Of a DNA stretch of 64,000 bases, positions 52,365 through 61,788 are shown in pieces. This DNA comes from Edaphobacter aggregans (GTDB lineage Bacteria > Acidobacteriota > Terriglobia > Terriglobales > Acidobacteriaceae). The notes below the pieces were generated by a model. That model was not told where the DNA came from. It did not search any database and was given only the letters and a program-made list of their open reading frames with translations. The stretch lies in contig DZDJ01000011.1 of NCBI GenBank assembly GCA_022736715.1, forward strand, positions 1 through 64,000, given 5' to 3'. The translations under genes and the position numbers were made by a program. Position 1 is the first letter of the stretch, and every line of letters begins with the position of its first letter.

Positions 52365-52781
52365 ATGGCAAAGAAACCGCAACACACGACCGGCTACACG
52401 GACGACCACGCAAAGGCCGGTCTCGACACTCAATTTCCTGCAATTGAGACCTGGCAGAACCAGTTTCCAGCCTATGAGATTCTCGTCGACGATCCGGAGT
52501 TCACCTCCGTCTGTCCCAAGACCGGCCTGCCGGACTTTGGCGCGCTGACCATCCGTTACATGCCGCGCAAGCGCTGCCTGGAACTGAAGTCGCTGAAGGA
52601 ATATCTGTTCTGCTATCGCAGTCTGGGCATCTTCCAGGAGAACATCGTCAACCAGGTGCTGGAAGATGTGGTGAAGGCCTGTGACCCGGTGTGGGCCGTG
52701 GTCAAGGGGGATTTCCGCCCCCGCGGTGGCATTTCTACCATTGTGGAAGCCAGTTGGCCGCGCCCGAAGACGCGCAAATAG
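52365..52781 (+). CDS. queF: NADPH-dependent preQ0 reductase QueF
   Basis: 138 residues from the ATG at 52365; the longer upstream frame has no family match. Short (unimodular) QueF reducing 7-cyano-7-deazaguanine to preQ1 in queuosine synthesis. The active-site Cys lies in SVCPKTGLPD, and the NADPH/family motif is ELKSLKEYLFCYR. The upstream spacer shows no preQ1 riboswitch that I can recognise. Isolated from other que genes. Confidence 0.94.
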   Translation: MAKKPQHTTGYTDDHAKAGLDTQFPAIETWQNQFPAYEILVDDPEFTSVCPKTGLPDFGALTIRYMPRKRCLELKSLKEYLFCYRSLGIFQENIVNQVLEDVVKACDPVWAVVKGDFRPRGGISTIVEASWPRPKTRK

Positions 52782-52871
52782 ACTGGGCCCCTTCCGCGGA
52801 ACGGAAGATTTTCCTGCAAATGCAGCAAAGAATTTCCGGCGCAGGCTGGTTGCCTGATATTCTTTGCCCGC

Positions 52872-54128
52872 ATGCCCTCCATTACTCAATCCATGAGCCG
52901 TACTTCGGGCCGGTTGCGCGTCAAGGGCGCGTTCGTCGCGCTGGGACTGCTGACGTTGCTCAACTTTGTCAATTATCTGGACCGCTATGTGCTGCCCGGT
53001 GTACAGCCGCTGGTGCAGCGCGAGTTCCGGGTGAATGACGAGCGGATGGGCGCGCTCACCTTCGCCTTTTTCATCACCTATATGCTGGCGGCGCCGGTCA
53101 CGGGCTGGCTGGGAGACCACTTTCCGCGCAAGCCGTTGATCCTGATGGGCACGCTGCTGTGGAGCGTGGCCACGCTCTTTACGGCGATGGTGCACAGCTA
53201 CAGGGGACTTTACATCCGGCATGCCGTGGTGGGCATTGGCGAGGCCACATTCTGCATCTTCGCTCCCGCGGTACTGGCAGACTTCTTCCCGGACGAGGAG
53301 CGCAACCGCATTCTGAGCATCTTTTATCTGGCGATTCCAGTGGGCGCTGCCATGGGCTATGTGGTGGGTGGTGTGCTGGGTTCCCGTTACGGATGGCGCG
53401 CGCCTTTTTACGTGAGCGCTGTGCCAGGGCTGCTGCTGGCGTTGCTGATCCTGTTCTGGATGCGGGAGCCGGAGCGTGGTTCCAGCGAGCGGCTGACGCC
53501 TACAGCGGACCGCGCCACCTTTGCCGGACTGTTGCGCAACCGCGCCTACTGGTATGCCACGCTGGGGATGGCGATGATGGTCTTTACCATGGGCGGAATC
53601 TCCGTCTGGCTGCCGACCTTTCTGTATCGCCATGTTGGCTATTCGCTTTCCTCGGCCAATCAACTCCTGGGTGCGGTCACGGTGGTGGATGGCGTTGCAG
53701 GCACCTGGTTTGGCGGCTGGCTGGCGCAGCGCTGGATGCGGACAAACGATCAGGCGCTGTACCTGGTTTCTGCCTGGAGCATGCTGCTGGCGGTTCCGGG
53801 GGGACTTGTGGCCTTCTTTGGACCGCATTGGAGCGTGCTGCCGGGCATTGCCGTGGCGGAGTTTTTCCTGTTCATGAACACAGGGCCGCTGAATGCCGCC
53901 ATTGTGAATGCCGTCTCCGCAGAGGTGCGGTCCACGGCCATTGCCATTGAGTTGTTTGTGATTCATGCGCTGGGAGATGCACCCTCGCCGCGCATTATTG
54001 GCGCTGTGTCCGACCATAGCAGCCTGCAGATTGGGCTGGCAGTTACGCTGGTGACGATGCTGGTCTCGGCTGCGCTGCTCTTCCGCGGTGCGCGGTTCGC
54101 TCCGGAACTGCATCTGGCGGAAGCGTAA
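52872..54128 (+). CDS. MFS transporter, spinster-like
   Basis: 418 residues, twelve predicted helices. Helix-1 region VALGLLTLLNFVNYLDRYVL and the helix 2-3 loop GWLGDHFPRKPLILMG are typical of the spinster/OPA-like branch; IRHAVVGIGEATFCIFAP fits helix 4. Spinster relatives move sphingolipids or metabolites, but the substrate cannot be told here. It is 90 bp after queF and 74 bp before a GT2 gene on the same strand. A second Met at 52893 could also start it. Confidence 0.85.
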   Translation: MPSITQSMSRTSGRLRVKGAFVALGLLTLLNFVNYLDRYVLPGVQPLVQREFRVNDERMGALTFAFFITYMLAAPVTGWLGDHFPRKPLILMGTLLWSVATLFTAMVHSYRGLYIRHAVVGIGEATFCIFAPAVLADFFPDEERNRILSIFYLAIPVGAAMGYVVGGVLGSRYGWRAPFYVSAVPGLLLALLILFWMREPERGSSERLTPTADRATFAGLLRNRAYWYATLGMAMMVFTMGGISVWLPTFLYRHVGYSLSSANQLLGAVTVVDGVAGTWFGGWLAQRWMRTNDQALYLVSAWSMLLAVPGGLVAFFGPHWSVLPGIAVAEFFLFMNTGPLNAAIVNAVSAEVRSTAIAIELFVIHALGDAPSPRIIGAVSDHSSLQIGLAVTLVTMLVSAALLFRGARFAPELHLAEA

Positions 54129-54202
54129 ATGCTGGTGATGCGCGGCGCTGATGCGGCAAAACGGCATACATAGGACTGGCAAAAGCGGCATACTGGAAAG
54201 GT

Positions 54203-55402
54203 ATGCACTTTTTTTTGAAGTATGGGCATCCTGTTTTGTTGTTTGTGGCCTGGGGAATTGCGGCGGCCTGGGCGTGGCGCGTATTGGCGGCACTGTTGAA
54301 TCTTTCGAAAGTTCCGGATCTGCTGCGAGCGGAATATGATACGTTGCCGGAAAAAGATGGCCGCCAGCCAACGCTGACGGTCATCGTTCCTGCAAAAAAT
54401 GAAGGCAAGGATATAGAGGCGGCTCTGCGCTCGCTACTGCAGCAGGACTATCCGCATATGCAGGTGCTTGCCGTGAATGATCGCTCCACCGATGCCACCG
54501 GCGAAATCATGGAGCATGTGGCGGCCAGCTCCGAGGGACGGCTGCGCGTGATCCACATCCGCGAACTGCCCGAAGGCTGGATGGGCAAGACGCATGCCAT
54601 GGCCCTGGCTGCGCGGCAATGCGCGACCGACTGGATTCTGTTCACAGATGGCGATATTTTCTATCGCACGGACGCGATTCGGCGCACGCTGGCGATGGCG
54701 GAACAGAGCCGCGCAGACCATCTGGTCGTTTTTCCCACCATGATTCTGCGCAACTGGGGCGAGCGGATGATGCTTTCGTTCTTCCAGAGCATCACGGTGT
54801 GGGCATCGCGGCCCTGGCGCATTGCCGACCCCGAATCCAAGCGCGACTACATCGGTATTGGCGCCTTCAATATGATCCGCCGGGAGGTGTATCAGGCGAT
54901 TGGCGGTTATGAGTCGCTGCGGATGGAAGTGCTGGAAGACGTGCGGCTCGGCTACAAGGTGAAGCAGGCCGGCTATGCGCAGCGGGTTGGCTTTGGACGT
55001 GGACTGGTGAATGTGCACTGGGCCTCGGGCGCGTTTGGCATTGTGAATGTGCTGACGAAAAACATGTTCTCCGCCTTCCGCTTCCGTCCCGGGCTGCTGA
55101 TGCTGGCCTGTGTGTGGATGCTGCTCTTCTGCCTGGCTCCGTTCCTCGGCGTCTTTACGTCTGGCGGGCTGCAACTGGCCTGCGCCTTTACGCTGCTGGC
55201 CGTGCTGCTGGCTTACTGGGCGTATGCGCCGCGTAGCGGCATCCACTGGATTTATGTGCTTACTTATCCCCTCAGCACCAGCCTGTTCATCTACACGCTG
55301 CTGCGCTCCATGCTGACGACGCTGGTGCAGGGCGGCGTTATCTGGCGTGGCACGCTGTATCCGCTGAAGGAGCTGCGCAAGAACGCCGGGCCGCTGTGGT
55401 AA
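54203..55402 (+). CDS. GT2-family membrane glycosyltransferase, HpnB/CrtQ-like
   Basis: 399 residues. One N-terminal helix, then a GT-A domain: TVIVPAKNEGKDIEAAL, VNDRSTDATG, the DxD motif in FTDGDIFY and the catalytic ED in LEDVRLGYKVKQAG. Two to four C-terminal helices (about 300-375) anchor it. The PEGWMGKTHA block resembles hopene-associated HpnB and carotenoid CrtQ glycosyltransferases. Close to hpnJ, so hopanoid head-group transfer is possible, but this is inference. Its stop is followed immediately by a strong terminator. Confidence 0.82.
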   Translation: MHFFLKYGHPVLLFVAWGIAAAWAWRVLAALLNLSKVPDLLRAEYDTLPEKDGRQPTLTVIVPAKNEGKDIEAALRSLLQQDYPHMQVLAVNDRSTDATGEIMEHVAASSEGRLRVIHIRELPEGWMGKTHAMALAARQCATDWILFTDGDIFYRTDAIRRTLAMAEQSRADHLVVFPTMILRNWGERMMLSFFQSITVWASRPWRIADPESKRDYIGIGAFNMIRREVYQAIGGYESLRMEVLEDVRLGYKVKQAGYAQRVGFGRGLVNVHWASGAFGIVNVLTKNMFSAFRFRPGLLMLACVWMLLFCLAPFLGVFTSGGLQLACAFTLLAVLLAYWAYAPRSGIHWIYVLTYPLSTSLFIYTLLRSMLTTLVQGGVIWRGTLYPLKELRKNAGPLW

Positions 55403-55404
55403 AG

Positions 55405-55435
55405 AAAATGGCATGGCGTAGGGCCATGCCATTTT
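55405..55435. terminator. Bidirectional terminator after the GT2 gene
   Basis: A perfect 13-bp stem (AAAATGGCATGGC / GCCATGCCATTTT) with a 5-base GTAGG loop, flanked by A and T runs. It starts 3 bp after the glycosyltransferase stop. A second MITE copy begins 20 bp further. Confidence 0.9.
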
Positions 55436-55454
55436 CCGGATGCTTCCGCCGGTT

Positions 55455-55572
55455 TATAGCGATTTTCCAGTTGGTGTAGAGGAAACGCGATGCCCTGAAA
55501 TGGCTTTTTTCTCAAGAAAAAGCCATCCTGCATATTCTTTGAAACTCCACGAAAACTGGAGAACCGCTCTAG
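55455..55572 (-). mobile_element. MITE-like element, copy B
   Basis: Inverted relative to copy A at 16162-16280 and about 92% identical by eye. It keeps both terminal inverted repeats and the central GGCTTTTTTCTCAAGAAAAAGCC palindrome. Its right end (...ACCGCTCTAG) covers the TAG stop of ispG. The insertion may have trimmed or replaced the original ispG end. Confidence 0.82.
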
Positions 55573-56810
55573 TGTGTTGCTGCCAGCTCCTCTTTCCTGC
55601 CGTAGCGGGCTTCCACATACTCATCCAGAATGACCTTGAACTCGGCCACAATGTTGTCGCCGCGCAGGGTGGTCTTCAGCTTGCCATCTACGTAAACCGG
55701 GGCGACGGGATCTTCAAACGTGCCGGGTAGAGAGATGCCGATGTTGGCGTGCTTGCTTTCGCCGGGCCCGTTCACCACGCAGCCCATTACGGCGAGCTTC
55801 ATCTCTTCTACGCCAGGGTAGCGGGTCTTCCACTCCGGCATGCTTTCGCGCAGATGGCCCTGCACCTGTTCGGCAAGTTGCTGGAAGTAGGTACTGGTGG
55901 TGCGTCCGCAGCCGGGGCAGGCCGTTACCTGTGGCGTAAAGCTGCGGATGCTGAGGGACTGCAGAATCTGCTGGCCGCAGCGGACTTCCTCTGAGCGGTC
56001 GCCGCCGGGTGTGGGCGTCAGAGAAACGCGGATGGTGTCGCCAATGCCATTGAGCAGCAGCGGCGCCAGTCCGGCAGTGGAGGCCACAATGCCTTTCATG
56101 CCCATGCCGGCTTCCGTCAGGCCCAAGTGCAGTGCGTAGTCGCAGCGCGAGGCCAGCGAACTGTAGACATCGATCAGATCGCGCACGCCAGAGACCTTGG
56201 CGCTCAGGATAATCTGGTCGCGGCGCAGGCCGTAGCGCTCGGCGGCAGCGGCGTTGTCCAGCGCGCTGACCACCATGGCCTCCATCATCACGTCACGGGC
56301 ATCCAGCGGCTGGGTCAGCCTGGAATTCTCATCCATCATGCGCGTCAGCAGGGCCTGATCCAGCGAACCCCAGTTGACGCCAATGCGTACGGGCTTCTGG
56401 TTTTCCACGGCGCACTCCACCATGGTGCGGAAGTTGTCGTCGTCCTTGCGGCCGATGGAGACATTGCCGGGATTGATGCGATATTTGGCCAGCGCCCTGG
56501 CACAGTCCGGATACTTCTTCAGCAGCAGATGGCCGTTGTAGTGAAAGTCGCCGATGATGGGCGTGGTCCAGCCCTTTTTGGCAATGCCTTCCACGATGTA
56601 GGGAACGGCCCGGGCGGCGTCGTCATTGTTGACGGTGACGCGCACCATCTCGGAGCCGGCGCGGGCGAGCGCGGCAACCTGCTGGATGGTGCTTTCCACG
56701 TCCGCAGTGTCAGTGTTGGTCATCGACTGCACGATGACCGGACAGTCTGACCCCACGAGAACGTTGCCAATTTTGACAGAGACGGACTTGCGACGGTTGA
56801 TCTGCGGCAT
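55569..56810 (-). CDS. ispG: (E)-4-hydroxy-3-methylbut-2-enyl-diphosphate synthase
   Basis: 413 residues. Penultimate MEP-pathway enzyme with a 4Fe-4S cluster. The cluster Cys lie in [14 protein letters not shown] and [16 protein letters not shown]; the N-terminal TIM barrel begins [15 protein letters not shown] with the block [14 protein letters not shown]. Together with ispH (33692) it flanks the hopanoid cluster. Its stop codon lies inside the end of the MITE copy at 55455-55572; the last residues are ELAATH. Divergent from the HD-domain gene. Confidence 0.95.
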   Translation of the reverse strand: MPQINRRKSVSVKIGNVLVGSDCPVIVQSMTNTDTADVESTIQQVAALARAGSEMVRVTVNNDDAARAVPYIVEGIAKKGWTTPIIGDFHYNGHLLLKKYPDCARALAKYRINPGNVSIGRKDDDNFRTMVECAVENQKPVRIGVNWGSLDQALLTRMMDENSRLTQPLDARDVMMEAMVVSALDNAAAAERYGLRRDQIILSAKVSGVRDLIDVYSSLASRCDYALHLGLTEAGMGMKGIVASTAGLAPLLLNGIGDTIRVSLTPTPGGDRSEEVRCGQQILQSLSIRSFTPQVTACPGCGRTTSTYFQQLAEQVQGHLRESMPEWKTRYPGVEEMKLAVMGCVVNGPGESKHANIGISLPGTFEDPVAPVYVDGKLKTTLRGDNIVAEFKVILDEYVEARYGRKEELAATH

Positions 56811-56868
56811 AAATTTCTCTTTCCTCAGTTTACGGCATTTTGCAGCAGAACGGCTGCAACCGGCTCTC

Positions 56869-56874
56869 TATACT
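56869..56874 (+). promoter_or_regulatory. -10 element TATACT, possible leaderless start
   Basis: TATACT lies six bases before the GTG start of the HD-domain gene. Transcription starting seven bases after it would begin at or beside the start codon. No good -35 at the standard distance is seen. Confidence 0.35.
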
Positions 56875-56880
56875 AAAGTT

Positions 56881-57525
56881 GTGCCTGTCAAATCAGAAAT
56901 CCCGGAATATCTTGCTCCGAAATATATCCCTTCTGCGCGGTTTACGCTGGCGCTGGAGTTTGCCACAGCGCTGCATGGCCGCCAGCAGCGGAAGCGCACC
57001 GGCGTGCCGTATGTGGCACATCTGCTGGATGTTTGCAGTATTGTGATGCAGGCCGACGGTGACGAGGAGCAGGCTATTGCCGCTCTGCTGCACGATGCGC
57101 CGGAGGACCAGGGCGGACTGGAGACGCTGCACATGATCCGGCGGCTCTTCGGCAAACGTGTTTCGACCATTGTGAAGGACTGCACGGATTCCTACGACGG
57201 GGAAGAGGACGGACTGTGCTGGCGCGAGCGCAAGCAGGCGCATGTGACGCACTTCCGCGAGCACGGGCTGGCGGAAAGCTGCCTGGTGTATGCGGCGGAC
57301 AAGCTGGCCAACAGCCGCTCCATGCTGCGCGATCTGCGACGCTATGGCTCCGATGTATGGCAGTTGTTCAGCGGTGGCCGCGAAGACACGCTGTGGTATC
57401 TGGAGTCGCTGAGCCAGACCTTTCGCGAGCGGGTACGCGAGGACGCCGGGCGGCTGGCTCCCGGCAATACGCTGGAAGTGCTGGATGAGTTGAACCGTGC
57501 GATTGCGGAGATGAAAACGTACTAA
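56881..57525 (+). CDS. HD-domain phosphohydrolase (SpoT/MESH1-like)
   Basis: 214 residues from the GTG at 56881. Metal-binding HD pattern: H in TALHGRQQRK, H in YVAHLLDV, the HD pair in ALLHDAPEDQGG and the later Asp in VYAADKLANS. The set matches the (p)ppGpp pyrophosphohydrolase/MESH1 branch rather than a full SpoT (no synthetase, TGS or ACT domain). Hydrolysis of ppGpp or a related nucleotide is likely but unproven. A TATACT hexamer lies seven bases before the GTG, and no Shine-Dalgarno is visible, so the transcript may be leaderless. Followed by a tRNA gene 51 bp on. Confidence 0.85.
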   Translation: MPVKSEIPEYLAPKYIPSARFTLALEFATALHGRQQRKRTGVPYVAHLLDVCSIVMQADGDEEQAIAALLHDAPEDQGGLETLHMIRRLFGKRVSTIVKDCTDSYDGEEDGLCWRERKQAHVTHFREHGLAESCLVYAADKLANSRSMLRDLRRYGSDVWQLFSGGREDTLWYLESLSQTFRERVREDAGRLAPGNTLEVLDELNRAIAEMKTY

Positions 57526-57576
57526 GAAGAGCTGGTGCGGATTTACAGCCGCTCATCGTTATAGAATCAGATTATC

Positions 57577-57653
57577 GGCCCGGTAGCTCAGTTGCATAGA
57601 GCAGCGCACTCCTAACGCGAAGGTCGCAGGTTGGACTCCTGCCCGGGCCACCA
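57577..57653 (+). tRNA. tRNA-Arg (anticodon CCU), atypical
   Basis: Acceptor stem GGCCCGG/CCGGGCC (7 bp) and encoded CCA. D-stem GCTC/GAGC, anticodon loop CTCCTAA (CCU, at 57611-57613), T-stem GCAGG/CCTGC. Two oddities: the D-loop AGTTGCATA has C instead of G19, and the T-loop TTGGACT has G instead of C56, a matched swap of the 19-56 tertiary pair. The anticodon stem GCGCA/CGCGA pairs only in its central three positions (28-42, 29-41, 30-40), with mismatches at 27-43 and 31-39. It reads AGG codons. Confidence 0.88.
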
Positions 57654-57822
57654 TTTCATCAACAAAATAAAGTGCTTATAGGGCGATCGACCCGGCCGGC
57701 CGGCAGTCATCATCGTTTGGTACACCTTCCCACGCTGCAGCCCATTGCATAAATAACCAAGTGGCCCGTTGCGACGATTGCCCGCGCCAACCAGGAGTCT
57801 CCGTGGCACTGCCAGGGGAAAC

Positions 57823-58992
57823 TTACGTGTTGCGCAGACGACGGCACGCCTCCTGCAGATCTGCGTCCTTTTTGGCAAAGCAGAAGCGGAGCAGATTTTC
57901 TCCATTGCCGCTGCCGAAGAAGGCCGTGCCCGCTACGGCCGCGATGCCAGTGTCCTTCAGCAATTGTCGCGCCTTGATTTTGGCGGTGGCGCCTGGAATG
58001 CGGGAGGAGTCTGCCAGCACGTAGTAGGCGCCCTGCGGAACTGAGGGTGTCAGTCCGGCTTCGGCGAGCGCAGTGCAGAGGGTGTTGCGCTTCTGCTCGT
58101 AGTCCTGCGACATCTCCGTGTAGAAATGGTCCGGAAGTGCCAGCAGGCCGGCTGCGGCTCCGTGTTGCAGCGGAGACGGAGCGCAGACGTAAGTGAGATC
58201 GTGAAAGTAGCCGATGGAGGGAATCCACCGTTCGCTGGCCGTGAGGTAGCCAAGACGCCAGCCGGTGACGCTGAAGGTTTTGGAAAATCCGGAGATGGTG
58301 ATGGTGCGTTCCGCCATGCCGGGCAGGGTTGCTGGGCTGATATGCTGCGTGCCGTCGTAAAGGAAGTATTCGTAAATCTCGTCGGTAAAGACGAAGAGAT
58401 TGGCCCCGATGGCGATGTCGGCGAGGGACTCCAGCTCTTTGCGAAAAAAAACTTTGCCGCTTGGGTTGCCCGGCGAGTTCAGAATAATGGCCCTGGTACG
58501 TGATGTGAGGGCGGCCTCTACGGCACGCAGATCCAGTTGCCAGTCAGGAGCCTGCATAGGAACGAAAACGGGCTTTATGCGAAGCGAGAGCAGCGTGCTG
58601 GCATGGTAGCCGTAGCAGGGTTCAAAAATGATGACCTCATCCCCAGGATTGAGCAGCGCCAGGCAGGCGGCGTAGAGCGCTCCGGTGGCGCCGGAGGTGA
58701 CCAGCACCTGGGTGTCCGGGTTGGCGGTAATGCCGTTGTAGTGAGCAAGTTTTTGCGCGATGGCCGTTCGCAGTGTGCTGATTCCGTCCAGCCGGGTATA
58801 GGTGTTGAAGCCATCGCGGATGGCGGCAAGAGCTGCTTCGACAACCGGCGCAGGCGGGTCAGTGTCGCATACGCCCTGCGCCATGTTGATACCGTTGATG
58901 GCAGCACATTCTACCGTCATGGAACGGATTTCCGATTGAATGATGGCGGGGGAAATATCGCTCAACTGCAACGGCGTGGACGTAGTGGGCAT
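57823..58992 (-). CDS. Class I/II pyridoxal-phosphate aminotransferase
   Basis: 389 residues, fold type I. PLP Lys in ISGFSKTFSVTGWRLGY, the NSPGNPSGKVF loop, and the Asp/Tyr pair in FTDEIYEYFLY. The N-terminus has NGINMAQGVCDTDPP. It belongs to the KAT/AspC-like group, where kynurenine, methionine or branched-chain substrates are all possible; the specific one cannot be assigned. Ends 170 bp after the tRNA on the opposite strand, and starts about 100 bp after the lon stop. Confidence 0.88.
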   Translation of the reverse strand: MPTTSTPLQLSDISPAIIQSEIRSMTVECAAINGINMAQGVCDTDPPAPVVEAALAAIRDGFNTYTRLDGISTLRTAIAQKLAHYNGITANPDTQVLVTSGATGALYAACLALLNPGDEVIIFEPCYGYHASTLLSLRIKPVFVPMQAPDWQLDLRAVEAALTSRTRAIILNSPGNPSGKVFFRKELESLADIAIGANLFVFTDEIYEYFLYDGTQHISPATLPGMAERTITISGFSKTFSVTGWRLGYLTASERWIPSIGYFHDLTYVCAPSPLQHGAAAGLLALPDHFYTEMSQDYEQKRNTLCTALAEAGLTPSVPQGAYYVLADSSRIPGATAKIKARQLLKDTGIAAVAGTAFFGSGNGENLLRFCFAKKDADLQEACRRLRNT

Positions 58993-59026
58993 ACAGACTC
59001 CGGTCTGGCAGAATTCGAATTACGGC

Positions 59027-59065
59027 AGAGAGAAGAAAGCGAGGCCGATTTCCGAAAGCCGGCCT
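59027..59065 (-). terminator. Possible terminator of lon
   Basis: On the minus strand AGGCCG, a 12-base loop and CGGCCT, followed by CGCTTTCTTCTCT. The stem is short (6 bp), so this is only moderately convincing. Confidence 0.45.
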
Positions 59066-59091
59066 TATCCGTGTGTCTGCACTTCCAGAGG

Positions 59092-61521
59092 CTACTGATG
59101 CGCAACCGGCTGCTTGCTGCCAGATGTGGGCGGAGCGGGAACTGCCAGCGATTCCGGCGCTTCTTCCTTCAACTCTGGCAGTGGGCCTTCCAGCGCCAGC
59201 CGGAGCACTTCATCCATCTGCTCGACAAAATGCAGCTTCATGGAAGTCTTGAGCAGCTCCGGCAGGTCTGCAAGATCTTTCTCGTTTTCCTTGCAGAGAA
59301 CCGCCTCAAAGATGCCGGCGCGGTGGGCTGCCAGCAGCTTTTCCTTCAGTCCGCCAATGGGAAGCACTTTGCCGCGCAGGGTGATCTCTCCGGTCATGGC
59401 AATGTCGCGGCGCACTGGAATTTTAGTGAGCGCGCTGGCCAGGCCGGTGGCAATGGTGATGCCAGCGGAGGGGCCGTCCTTGGGAATAGCGCCCTCGGGC
59501 ACATGCACGTGAATGTCCACGTTGCGGTAGAAATCACGCGACAGGCCAAGCTGGTTGGCGCGCGAACGGATGTAGCTGAGCGCGGCCTGCGCCGATTCCT
59601 GCATCACATCGCCAAGCTGGCCGGTGAGTGTGAGCTTGCCTTTGCCATCGAGCACCTGCACTTCTGTGGACAGGATGCTGCCGCCAACTTCTGTCCAGGC
59701 AAGGCCGGTGACCAGGCCCACTTCGCTCTTTTCGTGCAGTTGCGAGTCGCGGAACTTTGCCACGCCAAGAAATTCAGAGACATTCCCGGCAGTGATCTCT
59801 TCCTTGTGTTTGTTGCCATTCTTTACCACGCGGCGGGCCACCTTGCGGCAGACATTGCCGATCTCGCGCTCCAGATTACGGACGCCAGCCTCGCGTGTAT
59901 ACGAGCGGATGATCTCTTTCAGCGCATCATCTGCAAACATAATTTGCTTCTCCGTCAGGCCGGTGGCTTCGCGCTGCTTTTTGAGCAGGTACTGCTTGGC
60001 GATCTCCAGCTTTTCCAACTCGGTATATCCGTGCAGACGCAGAATTTCCATGCGGTCCTGCAGCGGGCCGGGGATGGTGTGGAGCACGTTGGCTGTAGCA
60101 ACGAAGAGCACCTGCGACAGGTCATATTCCACGTCGAGGTAGTGGTCCTGAAAGCTGGTGTTCTGCTCCGGATCCAGCACTTCCAGCAGCGCCGAGGCCG
60201 GATCGCCGCGAAAGTCGGAGGCCATCTTGTCGATTTCGTCGAGCATGAACACAGGATTGCGTGTTCCGGCCTTTTTCATCGACTGGATGATCTGGCCGGG
60301 AAGTGCGCCAATGTAAGTCCGCCGGTGGCCGCGGATTTCCGCTTCATCACGCACGCCGCCTAACGACATGCGGACAAACTTGCGGCCCGTTGCCTTGGCG
60401 ATCGACATCCCCAGAGAGGTTTTGCCAACACCCGGAGGTCCGACAAAGCAGAGAATGGAGCCCTTGGGATTCTTCACCAGCTGGCGCACCGCCAGGAACT
60501 CCAGGATGCGCTCCTTGATTTTTTCCAGCCCGTAATGGTCTTGATTCAGGATTTTTTCCGCATGGTCAATGCTGCGGATTTCCTTGGATTTTTTCTTCCA
60601 CGGAACGGCCAGCAGCCAGTCCAGATAATTGCGGGAAACGGTCGACTCGGCCGACATTGGCGGCATGGCTTCCAGCTTCTTCAGTTCCTGGATGGCCTTG
60701 TCAAAAACCTCCTTCGGCATTCCGGCGGTTTCAATCTTCTTTTTCAGCTCATCAAATTCTGATTTTTCTCCGCGGCCCAGTTCCTTCTGGATGGCCTTGA
60801 TTTTTTCGTTGAGGTAGTACTCTTTCTGGGCGCGCTCCATCTGCCGCTTCACGCGCGACTGGATGCTGCGGTCCATGTTCAGCTTTTCAATTTCAATGTC
60901 CAGCACTTCACCCACGCGCACCAGCCGCGACTCGGTGTTGAAGATGTCCAGCAGACCCTGCTTTTCTTCAATGGTGAGTTGCAGATTGGCGGCAATAGTG
61001 TCGGCCAGCTTGGCGGGCTCGTCCATGCGGACGGCGGCAATCATGGTTTCGTAATTGAGCGACTGCTGCAGCTTGACGTACTGCTCGAAGAGGGAAGAGA
61101 CGCGCTGCATCAACTGCTCGATGGCCGGGGTGATCTCAATGGGAGCATTGGCCGTGCGCACGGTGGCGACAAAGAAGCCATCGGAGTCGGTAATCTCGAT
61201 GGCCTTGGCGCGCTCAACACCCTCTACTAGCACCTTGATGTTGCCGTCGGGCATTTTGACGCTTTGCACGATGTTGCCGATGGTGCCGGTGGTGTAAATG
61301 TCCTCCGGCCGCGGCTCGTCAATGGAGGCGTCATGCTGGGTGGCGAGGAAGATTTTGCGGTCGCCGGTCAGGGCCTCTTCCAGCGCACGAACGCTGGATT
61401 CGCGCCCGACAACAAAGGGCGTCATCATGAACGGGAAGATGACCATGTCCCGGATCGGCATCATGGGCAGTTTGCGCGCTTCGCCGAGCTCTTTTTCTTT
61501 GGTCGTCGTTGGTGTGGCCAT
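59092..61521 (-). CDS. lon: ATP-dependent protease Lon
   Basis: 809 residues from the ATG at 61521, which follows AGGGGGA; the frame extends further upstream without homology. N-terminal LON substrate domain (about 20-210, [15 protein letters not shown]), AAA+ domain with Walker [16 protein letters not shown] and Walker [11 protein letters not shown], and a C-terminal Ser-Lys protease domain (Ser in [13 protein letters not shown], Lys in [11 protein letters not shown]). Degrades misfolded and regulatory proteins. Divergent from the usp gene. Confidence 0.97.
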   Translation of the reverse strand: MATPTTTKEKELGEARKLPMMPIRDMVIFPFMMTPFVVGRESSVRALEEALTGDRKIFLATQHDASIDEPRPEDIYTTGTIGNIVQSVKMPDGNIKVLVEGVERAKAIEITDSDGFFVATVRTANAPIEITPAIEQLMQRVSSLFEQYVKLQQSLNYETMIAAVRMDEPAKLADTIAANLQLTIEEKQGLLDIFNTESRLVRVGEVLDIEIEKLNMDRSIQSRVKRQMERAQKEYYLNEKIKAIQKELGRGEKSEFDELKKKIETAGMPKEVFDKAIQELKKLEAMPPMSAESTVSRNYLDWLLAVPWKKKSKEIRSIDHAEKILNQDHYGLEKIKERILEFLAVRQLVKNPKGSILCFVGPPGVGKTSLGMSIAKATGRKFVRMSLGGVRDEAEIRGHRRTYIGALPGQIIQSMKKAGTRNPVFMLDEIDKMASDFRGDPASALLEVLDPEQNTSFQDHYLDVEYDLSQVLFVATANVLHTIPGPLQDRMEILRLHGYTELEKLEIAKQYLLKKQREATGLTEKQIMFADDALKEIIRSYTREAGVRNLEREIGNVCRKVARRVVKNGNKHKEEITAGNVSEFLGVAKFRDSQLHEKSEVGLVTGLAWTEVGGSILSTEVQVLDGKGKLTLTGQLGDVMQESAQAALSYIRSRANQLGLSRDFYRNVDIHVHVPEGAIPKDGPSAGITIATGLASALTKIPVRRDIAMTGEITLRGKVLPIGGLKEKLLAAHRAGIFEAVLCKENEKDLADLPELLKTSMKLHFVEQMDEVLRLALEGPLPELKEEAPESLAVPAPPTSGSKQPVAHQ

Positions 61522-61788
61522 CCAGTCCCCCTGGGTGAAAAACCTTGCATTCTTTTGGATGCGCCGCAGTATAAGACGGTGCAGCGCATCCTTCGCCGAA
61601 AGGCCAGAACACTTGATTGAGATTGTAATGCGTTGGTCTGGGAATTTGTTGCGGCACCTGTGGATTGCGTGGTATCGCCAACACAAAACAGTGGAATGGC
61701 TTGCGGGAAACAAGAGCTGTGTTGTACGTCACAGTTTGGCGGCTGGTGGGCCGCTTAGGCTGACAGGTGAAAGTTGAGGCCCTGCACC

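Noticed and set aside
57654..57822. Integration site (att) downstream of the tRNA
   Set aside because: No repeat of the tRNA 3' end and no integrase in the window.
57612..57905. Minus-strand open frame across the tRNA gene
   Set aside because: It is the reverse of a tRNA and its flank, and encodes the typical spurious peptide seen opposite tRNA genes.
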